Translations under genes and position numbers: made by a program | Part shown: positions 1 to 7,100 of the stretch, piece after piece | Position numbering within the stretch: position 1 is the stretch's first letter | How the letters are laid out: each line of letters starts with the position of its first letter | Notes under the pieces: model-generated | Database searches by the model: none | Seen by the model: only the letters and a program-made list of their open reading frames with translations | What the model was told of the DNA's origin: nothing | Source: an uncultured Verrucomicrobiota bacterium | Lineage (GTDB): Bacteria; Verrucomicrobiota; Kiritimatiellia; RFP12; UBA3636 | Reading direction: 5' to 3' | NCBI GenBank assembly: GCA_946624575.1 | Contig: CAMOSH010000003.1 | Location: forward strand, 1-55,569 | DNA length: 55,569 nt

Positions 1-370
1 GCCACATGTGGTGGGCGTTCATGTTCGCCGCGCAGAACGAGTTGTTCTGGAGGCGGCCGCCCTTCGGGTCCGGCTCCGGCTGCGACCAGAGCAGGATCGG
101 AACCTTGAGGCGCTGCGCGAACATCGGGGGCACGACGCCGAGCGAGAACGTGAGGAAGTGCGCCACGATGAGGTCCGGGCGGTCCTTCTCCCACTGGTCC
201 AGGACCTCGATGGCCTCGCCTTCGAGCGCGAGCATGTGGTCGGGTGCGATGACCTCGACGCCGGGCAGCGTCTTGAGAAACTTCGTGGCGTCCGCGCGCG
301 CCGCTTCAAGCGTGTCGTTCGTCCAGTTGACCTTGGAGAGCGGAAGGTATCCGATTTTGAATGTGTTCAT
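1..370 (-). CDS. L-fucose/L-arabinose isomerase-family protein, N-terminal part (3' end off window)
   Basis: Reading left from the ATG at 370, the frame is open to the window edge (123 codons). It begins MNTFKIGYLPLSKVNW, continues with PDLIVAHFLTFSLGVVP and ends NNSFCAANMNAHHMW. This pattern of a Rossmann-like first domain, followed by a loop with N-S-x-C and a sugar-site MNAHHM(W), resembles the N-terminus of FucI/AraA-type ketol isomerases, which interconvert aldoses and ketoses in the cytoplasm. The catalytic C-terminal half is outside the window, so the substrate cannot be judged. The leader just before the ATG is A-rich (AACAAAAAAACA), with no clear Shine-Dalgarno sequence. The start is supported by the abrupt onset of GC-rich third positions. 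Family assignment is by motif memory only. Confidence 0.7.
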   Translation of the reverse strand, partial: MNTFKIGYLPLSKVNWTNDTLEAARADATKFLKTLPGVEVIAPDHMLALEGEAIEVLDQWEKDRPDLIVAHFLTFSLGVVPPMFAQRLKVPILLWSQPEPDPKGGRLQNNSFCAANMNAHHMW

Positions 371-472
371 TGTTTTTTTGTTTTGGGGGTGTGTGGTGTT
401 GTGATCGTCTTGCTGTTTGTGAATGTGAAAATGGCCATGGTGTTTGTCATCGTGGGGAATCATTGTGGCAGA

Positions 473-501
473 ATGATACTCCAAAGCCGCGTCTTGGGCA
501 A
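473..501 (-). promoter_or_regulatory. sigma70-type promoter for the isomerase-like gene
   Basis: On the minus strand TTGCCC (496-501) and TATCAT (473-478) are separated by 17 bases, about 100 bases upstream of the start codon at 370. The -10 variant TATCAT recurs at other genes in the window. The rest of 371-631 holds no convincing gene. Confidence 0.45.
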
Positions 502-631
502 TGGCGGGGATGCGACTGCACGGATTGCGTTCTTCCTTTTGAAGCACCGGAATGGCGGGGCGTCCTTGGGGCGGGATGATACGGGAAAGAGGGGTCGCGT
601 TCAAGGTTTCGCTGAAACATCCTTCCTTCAC

Positions 632-1051
632 CTAGCCAAATGATCTGTCAAGTTCCATGCCGCATCCGCCCAAGGCGAGGATGAAAAGCAAAAGAAGCCC
701 GACGGACGACCAGACAACAGCCTTGCGCGACTTGTGTGCGAACAGTGTCTTGAGGATGAATGCGTATGCAGCAAGGCCAGAAAGCGCAAGCACGGTTCGG
801 ACAACATTTGACTCAAACAACCAAGCGATGGCGACGGGCCAAATGAACGGGGCCAAGACGTATGCCGGAATGTACCACCGTTCCGTGGCCCAGTTGATTG
901 TTCCGACATAGGACAGCCCGACAAGAAAGTACAATCCGAAAACGAAAAGGCAACCGCAGAGGCACCCCTTTTTAGCCCCGACGCCTGTTTGTTTTGTGGA
1001 AGCATTCGGAGAAGCCGTTTTCGAACAATGACTGGAGATGTCGCTTTTCAT
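632..1051 (-). CDS. Small four-helix membrane protein, last gene of the TSP3-hydrolase island
   Basis: A 139-residue protein of unknown function. It has a short polar, Ser/Thr/Lys-rich N-terminus and then four hydrophobic segments at roughly residues 30-50, 60-80, 84-106 and 112-133, ending soon after GGCGMELDRSFG. It is therefore an inner-membrane protein. Its ATG directly abuts the TGA of the 47-codon orphan tail ORF upstream (TGA at 1054-1052, ATG at 1051), so translation is probably coupled. The two larger partner proteins stand in the same place relative to the tail of the big surface protein and its second copy. By position it is a candidate immunity or partner protein, but nothing in its sequence proves this. 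Base composition is less GC-rich than the housekeeping genes. Confidence 0.75.
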   Translation of the reverse strand: MKSDISSHCSKTASPNASTKQTGVGAKKGCLCGCLFVFGLYFLVGLSYVGTINWATERWYIPAYVLAPFIWPVAIAWLFESNVVRTVLALSGLAAYAFILKTLFAHKSRKAVVWSSVGLLLLFILALGGCGMELDRSFG

Positions 1052-1195
1052 TCAATTATGTTCCCAGATTTCATTATTCGATGATGGAATAGCGTCTATC
1101 GCCCGACTTTCCATCGGCCCGCTCAGAGCCGGAATGCCACGGGCGAGGAGGACGTCGATGTCGCCAGTTTGGAGGAGGTTTGCCGTTTTAGCCAT
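1052..1195 (-). CDS. Orphan tail module, third and shortest copy (47 aa)
   Basis: A 47-residue ORF beginning MAKTANLLQTGDIDVLLARG and continuing IPALSGPMES. It matches part of the C-terminal tail of the 1755-residue hydrolase (NLRQGDINGLLARGVPALSG) and of the second copy (LLAKGVPALSGPMGS), but stops about 20 residues later. An AAAGG stretch precedes the ATG by about 8 bases. The TGA abuts the ATG of the small membrane protein downstream. It is too short to be an enzyme. It is either a leftover of a recombined C-terminus that still drives translation of the next gene, or a minimal functional tag. The matching block shared by all three copies argues against chance. Confidence 0.65.
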   Translation of the reverse strand: MAKTANLLQTGDIDVLLARGIPALSGPMESRAIDAIPSSNNEIWEHN

Positions 1196-1237
1196 GTCTT
1201 GTGCCTTTCGTGGATGATTCACTTGGGAATCTCCTTT

Positions 1238-2353
1238 TCACCTGTCAATGGTTCGGGGGGAGGATATGTCGCCATCGATTCGCCGGTCTCCCGGCGTCTT
1301 GTTGAAGAACCATTCCATGCGCAGCCCTCCCGGCCAGCACTCTATGCTACGCATTACTCCGTAATGGGGTTCCTGTCCGCTGGAAACATCATGCGGTGTC
1401 TGAAATACAATGTATTGCCCTTCTTTGGGTTTTGAGTCAATGAAGATTTCGCGACGCGATCTTGCGTATGTGAATTCAAGCTTTTGTGTGTCAAACACCT
1501 CTGGCGCCTCATGGCAAAACGGCATGAAGGAAGTCTTCTTCTCCTGCAAAAGCGACAACCCGCCGTTAGGCGAAGCCGAAAAGACAAAGTAATTCGTCCA
1601 GCCGATTCCTGAGCGGAATCCAATTCGCGGATCGGCCAGTCCTTCGCTGTAAAAACTGATGTGCCTGTTTTTTCCCTTGCCATAGGGCTCAACGCAATCC
1701 CCGGCCTCAAAATCGAACCAAACCCAGGTATTGGTGGGAAACTCCAGATTATTCAAGTATCTCATCCCGTGCAATAGTTCAACTCCGCTTTTTTCGTCGA
1801 GGACGACTTCAAGAAGGAGCGGCTCCGCCGTCCACCGCCCCTTGCGTCCTTCATCCCATGAGAAATGGTTGCTGAAAGGAAGGATGCCGCGTGACTCGTA
1901 GTAGCCTTCCTTTTGGATTCTCCAATGACATGCGTAGGTTGTCTTGTGCTTTGCGGGAAATCGCCCGTCTTTGTCCGTTTTCCCTTCCAGGATTCCTTCT
2001 TGCTCCGGGCTCCCTTCCTTGACATTGAAATACAGGTGGATTTCGGCGTCCGGCACTGGATGACCGAATCTGTCGCAAACTCGAATGATGACTTCCGCCC
2101 AGGCACCATCGCGCTCAAGTTCAAAACGCAATTGACGGGACTTTTCACGATCCGGCTTGTTGTTGAAAGATTCTGGTAGCATACCTCCTTGGGTGGAACA
2201 TGGCCCAGGTTCCGGCGAATGCCAGAAATCCACATGCGATTTTCCGTTGCGTGAAAAAACAGATTCCTCCGTCACGAAAAAGAATGACACAACTAGCAAG
2301 GCCATGCCAAGCACAGTCATTGTAATACCCAATTGCCTCAACTTGAACTTCAT
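1238..2353 (-). CDS. Membrane-anchored partner protein with carboxypeptidase-regulatory-like domain (paralogue 2)
   Basis: A 371-residue protein. An N-terminal hydrophobic segment (about residues 9-27, ITMTVLGMALLVVSFFFV) anchors or exports it. Residues near 95-160 hold a transthyretin/carboxypeptidase-regulatory-like fold signature: a V-P-D-A-E-I strand, then LEGKTDKDGRFPAK and KEGYYESRG. The rest is an unassigned beta-rich domain with conserved blocks FPTNTWVWFDF, EPYGKGKNRH and FFNKTPGDRRIDGD. It is a clear paralogue of the gene at 3022-4149: those blocks recur there as LPTNSWVGFDF, KPYGSGESPH and FFNPVPGDIRLDAD. Its ATG overlaps the stop of the upstream tail ORF by four bases (ATGA), indicating translational coupling. 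Function is unknown. Its linkage to a hydrolase tail suggests a dedicated partner or inhibitor. Confidence 0.8.
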   Translation of the reverse strand: MKFKLRQLGITMTVLGMALLVVSFFFVTEESVFSRNGKSHVDFWHSPEPGPCSTQGGMLPESFNNKPDREKSRQLRFELERDGAWAEVIIRVCDRFGHPVPDAEIHLYFNVKEGSPEQEGILEGKTDKDGRFPAKHKTTYACHWRIQKEGYYESRGILPFSNHFSWDEGRKGRWTAEPLLLEVVLDEKSGVELLHGMRYLNNLEFPTNTWVWFDFEAGDCVEPYGKGKNRHISFYSEGLADPRIGFRSGIGWTNYFVFSASPNGGLSLLQEKKTSFMPFCHEAPEVFDTQKLEFTYARSRREIFIDSKPKEGQYIVFQTPHDVSSGQEPHYGVMRSIECWPGGLRMEWFFNKTPGDRRIDGDISSPRTIDR

Positions 2354-2769
2354 TGCGAAGAACCCATTCTATTGCAAAAATCCGCGAAAACGCCGTAGAC
2401 AAATGGCAAGGCTATTGCTTTCACATCGCCATGTCGCCAGCCAGACCATTCTGGAAGATTACAACGCGGCCATGCGGGACCTCCAGTTGTTCCATTAAGA
2501 TTGATGTTTCGAGATTCCGGAATTTCGCCAATTCGGCGACTACCCATCGGTCCGCTCAATGCTGGGACGCCCTTGGCGAGAAGTTCATCCACTTCGGCTC
2601 GCGTCTGGTTGTCTCTGTAGAGGATCGACTCTGGAATGTGGCGGAAAACGGGATCTGCCATCAATTGATCCTGAGTGGCGTTGGCCTCCTTCTGGATGTC
2701 CGCCCACTGGGTGTAGAACTCGTCGTTCTTCGTCTCCTTCGCCTTCGCGAGATTCGCGGTCTTCGTCAT
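2350..2769 (-). CDS. Chimeric orphan tail: EcoRI-methyltransferase N-terminus fused to hydrolase tail
   Basis: A 139-residue ORF in two parts. Residues 1-31 (MTKTANLAKAKETKNDEFYT, then QWADIQKEANA) look like the start of an EcoRI-type adenine-specific DNA methyltransferase, a family whose N-terminus carries KNDEFYTQ. From residue 32 it becomes the C-terminal tail of the TSP3 hydrolase: LMADPVFRHIPESI against LTADPVFNHEPSSI, LLAKGVPALSGPMGS against LLARGVPALSGPVGS, and GWRHGDVKAIALPFV against GWLHSDIKNIAFPFV. Third codon positions are almost all G/C in the first part and mixed afterwards, so the junction near 2676 joins DNA of two origins. Catalytic methylase motifs are absent, so it cannot methylate DNA. 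The ORF ends in the ATGA overlap with the 371-residue partner gene. Confidence 0.7.
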   Translation of the reverse strand: MTKTANLAKAKETKNDEFYTQWADIQKEANATQDQLMADPVFRHIPESILYRDNQTRAEVDELLAKGVPALSGPMGSRRIGEIPESRNINLNGTTGGPAWPRCNLPEWSGWRHGDVKAIALPFVYGVFADFCNRMGSSQ

Positions 2770-2782
2770 CGCTTTCTTTCCC

Positions 2783-2980
2783 TTATCTCAAAATGTTGAT
2801 TTTTCGTGAAGGCATTTCGAATGGATAGCGCGGATCGCCTGGCTGTGTGTAGAGAGGGGCTGAGCCATTGGCGAAAAATCCCATTTCGGAGAACCCCCAA
2901 CCCATTTCCGAGGTGCCGGCCCAGCCGCCGATGGCGCTTTGCAGCCAGCGGCCCTTGAAGCGCTCCTGTTTATGTGACAT
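2783..2980 (-). pseudogene. Fragment of the hydrolase C-terminal region (first half of the second tail copy)
   Basis: Sixty-five codons starting MSHKQERFKGRWLQSAIGGW and continuing AGTSEMGWGFSEMGFF. This matches KQERFKGRWMQSALGGW and AGTSEMGWGFSGIGFW in the big hydrolase almost residue for residue, then diverges and stops. It lies between the 375-residue partner and the chimeric tail, in the order expected if a second copy of the hydrolase C-terminus had been broken in two by the methyltransferase-derived insert. The reading frame upstream of the ATG is not convincing, so it is called a remnant, although a 65-residue peptide could still be made. Confidence 0.6.
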
Positions 2981-3021
2981 GTAGAAGATCATGGCTAAAA
3001 CTGAATGGCAACGAGAATCTG

Positions 3022-4149
3022 TCATTTTCCCATGTCCAATGGTGAAGACACATCGGCGTCCAAACGAATGTCGCCTGGAACCGGATTGAAGAAATACTCC
3101 AAACGAAGTTGGCCTGGGAAAAACTCTAAATTTCTCAGGATGCCACATGATGGCTCACTCTTTTCATCGTTGCCAATCTTAGAACGAAAAATAATGTAAT
3201 CCTTTTTTTCGAGGCGTTTGTCTTCAAGGATTTTGTCTTTTGTTCGGGCGTGAACAAATGTCAAGATGTTTGTGTCGAACGATGCCGGGACTTGGGATAT
3301 AAACGGAGATTCCGATTCGCCGGCTTCCGTCGCGATTACCAATCCTCCTTCGGCGACTTTGATGTGCAACACATTGGTATATCCTGGCGTTGCTCCTTTG
3401 CAAAAAGGAGAAACTCCGTCAGAATCCGAGCGAAAGAGAACATGGGGAGATTCACCCGAACCATACGGTTTGACCAAATCGCATGCGGCGAAATCAAATC
3501 CAACCCAGGAATTGGTTGGGAGAAATACGATGTCGTTATATCTCCTACCGTGGATAAAATTAGCGCCACTAATGTTCTTCAATTCAACTTCAACTTCTAT
3601 CGGTTCGTCAGTCCACCTTCCTTCCAGAAAAGCCTTTTGCGACCCTCTGTGAGTGAAAAGAACGCTTCCGCGCGATCCATGATACCCCTCCTTTGCGACC
3701 ATCCAGACACAAGCCCAATTGGAAGTCTCTTTCGCGCTGAAAAAACCGTTTTTGTCGGTTTTGCCCTCCACAATGCCAGTATGTGCGCATGGATCCGGTT
3801 GCGTGAACCCAAGCCGGACAGATGCGCCTTCAATCGGCTTCCCCGAAGTGTCTTTTGCGAGGATGCCAACGGCACCTTCGGCTCCATATTGCTCCATGTG
3901 GAAAATGTTTTCCTTCAATTTCTCCTTGTCGACAACCACATTGCTTTCGCTTGAACTACCCGTTTGGCAATTGCCTTGAGCGTTGCTGGGGGCTGGGACG
4001 GCTTTGGCAAACGGGACGGAATCGCCAGAAGGTCGTTGAGAGCGCCCGGATTGCAACAGTACGGCCACAACGGCGCAAACAACGAACATGGAGACGAAAA
4101 GCGCAAATCCAACAGTCAAAGTCCTTTTCTCTCTGCCCATTGCATTCAT
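3022..4149 (-). CDS. Membrane-anchored partner protein with carboxypeptidase-regulatory-like domain (paralogue 1)
   Basis: A 375-residue protein encoded directly after the big surface hydrolase. Its ATG overlaps the hydrolase TGA by four bases (ATGA), so the two are co-translated. It has one N-terminal hydrophobic segment (about residues 11-31), a polar linker, then a transthyretin/carboxypeptidase-regulatory-like region with VEGKTDKNGFFSAK and KEGYHGSRG near residues 100-165. A beta-rich C-terminal domain carries LPTNSWVGFDF, KPYGSGESPH and FFNPVPGDIRLDAD. The protein probably faces the periplasm. It is paralogous to the gene at 1238-2353. Tight coupling to a potentially toxic exported hydrolase makes an inhibitor/immunity or chaperone role plausible. 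That is inference, because no known immunity family was recognised. Confidence 0.8.
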   Translation of the reverse strand: MNAMGREKRTLTVGFALFVSMFVVCAVVAVLLQSGRSQRPSGDSVPFAKAVPAPSNAQGNCQTGSSSESNVVVDKEKLKENIFHMEQYGAEGAVGILAKDTSGKPIEGASVRLGFTQPDPCAHTGIVEGKTDKNGFFSAKETSNWACVWMVAKEGYHGSRGSVLFTHRGSQKAFLEGRWTDEPIEVEVELKNISGANFIHGRRYNDIVFLPTNSWVGFDFAACDLVKPYGSGESPHVLFRSDSDGVSPFCKGATPGYTNVLHIKVAEGGLVIATEAGESESPFISQVPASFDTNILTFVHARTKDKILEDKRLEKKDYIIFRSKIGNDEKSEPSCGILRNLEFFPGQLRLEYFFNPVPGDIRLDADVSSPLDMGK

Positions 4150-7100
4150 TGCGAAACAGCTCCTTTCATGTTTATGAAAACGGGTCTGACGAAAGGAAAC
4201 GCGATATTTTTAATGTCGCTGTGAAGCCAGCCGTTCCAAGTGGACTCAAATCTGCGGGGCCAATCTGGGCAATTTTCCTCTCTGGCGTCAATGGTCAAAT
4301 CTCTTTGTCTATCGTGAGGAAAGTCAATCAACGGAACAGAACCTACCGGTCCAGACAGTGCCGGAACGCCTCGCGCGAGGAGTCCGTTGATGTCTCCTTG
4401 TCGCAGGTTAGCGGAGAAAATCGAAGAAGGCTCGTGGTTGAAGACCGGATCTGCTGTTAACTGAACCGATGTCGCGTTTCTGGCTTGCTGGGACGTGTAG
4501 ACCGAAAGCCGAGCAGGGATACCAACCTGTGCGCCAACTCCGATGGCATCGTCGTACATCGGAAGTTCGCCGTCTTCCCAGAACCCGATACCTGAAAAAC
4601 CCCAGCCCATTTCGGAAGTTCCCGCCCAGCCTCCAAGCGCACTTTGCATCCAGCGTCCCTTGAAACGTTCCTGCTTCTGCCATGAACTGTAGCGTTTGCC
4701 CCCAAGGCCGAACGGATAAACGGTTATTTTCCCGCTTCCGTCGGAATCCGGCGTGTCATATATCGACAGAACCTCGTCGCCGGACGAGTAGTAATTGTAG
4801 AGCGTTGTCAGCTGCGGCACGCTTGTGAAGCGCCCCTTCCACGTCAACCTGCTGCGGATGTCGTTCGTCGGGAAGAGCGTGTGCCAGCACGAGGCCCACG
4901 ATTTGGCCGGATAACCGACCCAGTCCTCGAACTCAAATGGATTGTTTAGCGCGTTTGTGTTCCACTGCGTGGCGTCGATTGCCTCGGCGGGGACGGCGGC
5001 GTTGAGCATGAAGTAGCGGTCGGGGCGGAATCCATGGTCTTGGATGGCGGAGCAGACGACCATGTTGCCGAGGCTGTGCGCGATAACTGTCGTTTCGCCG
5101 GAAAGCGAAGAGAACTGCGAGGCGAAAGTCGGGGCGGTTTCAAACGCGCGAAGAACATTGCCGTGGTAATTATCGCCTCCATCAAAGGCATTCCAAAGCA
5201 TTCCGTCGTTGCCATACCATGTCACGGCATGGAACAAGGAGTTGCAGCCACTTTGCCAGAGGCGCTTAAACACCTCAGAGTTCCAGCCGCGGGCACCGTC
5301 TTCGTCCACGCTGAATCCATGAATGAATACGACGTTCCTTTGGTCGCTGGCCGTGTCCGGAAACGCAGACGGTTCGCGTGTGTCGGTGGCGCGCGAAACC
5401 GAACCGCCGCAGGCGGCGCGTTGGTTGTACCACCGATAGAACTCCTCGACCGGCGCGACGAGGACAGGGAGAGTGGCCGACAGCGCGAGGTCGCCATCGT
5501 AGAGAATTTCGGCCGTCAGCGTGGCGGCGGCCCCCCCGGCGCTCCGGGTCCTGCCTTCGAGCAGGACGACTCCGTTCCCGGCGTTCTGGCGCAGGGATGC
5601 GACCCATGCCGCCGGAAGATTTGTCCCGCTTCCGCCAACGGACAGAACCGCCGCATTCTCGACTCCGGCCGCAGGGTCGGAGAGATGCCGCCCCGCCGTT
5701 TGCGCGGTGAAGTCGGTTTCGACGCAGCCGAGCGTCGCGCCATCGCATGAGAGGCGAACTCCCACCTTGGACGAGTCGACTCCCGAAATGTTGAGAATCG
5801 TGTCCAAGGCTTCTCCGAAGTCGATGTGGACGGGGAAGAAATCCACAAGGTCGGCAAGTCCGTCCACGACGTGGTTGTCGCAATCCGGATACGAGGCACC
5901 GGGAATGTCGCCGGTTGAGCTTTCCTGCACCGCCCCGCTGTCATCGTCGTCGTTGAGCCACATCCGCAGCGGCGATTCCGATGCCGCGTCGTTTTCGTCG
6001 ATTACACCGTCGCGGTTCCGGTCTGCAATAATCTGGGCGTGAACTGCGGCGATTGTGGCTTTTTTACGGAATTGACTCATCGGGACATTGCTTTTGCTGC
6101 CAAGGACCTCGTCAGGATCCAAGACAAGCGCTCCCATTCCAGCCGCGTCTCCCAGGAGATCGATTGTGAGAACATAGTCCAAATCGGGAGTTGCCATATT
6201 CGACGCAAGATGTTGGATGGACACTTCATACACGGCATTCGAGACGAGGAGGACCGTCAGGTTGTCCGGACGCCCGAATCTTCTGTTGGAAAGGGAGATC
6301 GGAGGGCGGGGGTCGCCACTTACGGGGGCGATGGTCACCTTGTATTTTTCCGAATTGCTTCCGCTGTCGTCGCCGAAATGGACAACGGCTTCGAGGACGT
6401 CGCGTTCTTCGAAGTCGTCAAAATCGAGCGGATCGCTCCCGTTCCGCCATTCATCATAGTCCGAAATGCCGTCGCCGTCTGAGTCCGGGTTGTCCCAGTC
6501 CGTTCCGAGGGATGCTTCCTGTCCGTTTGTCAAACCATCGCCGTCCGCATCGCCATCGCAGGCATCATCCCCGGTGTTTGGAATCCCGGGATCTCTTCCT
6601 GCCGCAGTTTCCTCGCCATCGAACAGCCCGTCGCCGTCGGTGTCATAGCCATGCGGATCGGTGCCGGCCGAAATTTCCGCGCCGTCCGGCAGCCCGTCGC
6701 CATCGGTGTCATGGTCATTCGGATCGGTGCCGACGCCAAGGCGGTATTCAAGTGTAAGGCCGGGATTGGCCACCGGAGCGCCATCGGCATACAGAAGGCG
6801 GCAATGTCGCGTTTCAGCACCCAGTGTTGCACGGGAACCAAGGGCGCGGGAGGTCAGGTCGCCGGCCTGCGGATTGGATTGGAAGTAGCAGATCCGGACG
6901 ACATTTGGACTGTCTTCGGAAAAGGAAACTTGGAACGAGACGGAATTCGTTTCGGAGACTTCCCCGCTGTAGAACCCGAACGAACGGTATTCCACGACAA
7001 ACCGCCGCATGCCGTTCGTGCCAAAGGTCGCTGCGGAAAGAACCGTGCCAAGTTCGTTGGTGAACGCCGCCAAATCGTCGCCAAAGGCATTTACGATCAG

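Noticed and set aside
2677..2769. A DNA methyltransferase gene
   Set aside because: Only the first 31 codons resemble an EcoRI-type enzyme. None of the catalytic motifs follow.
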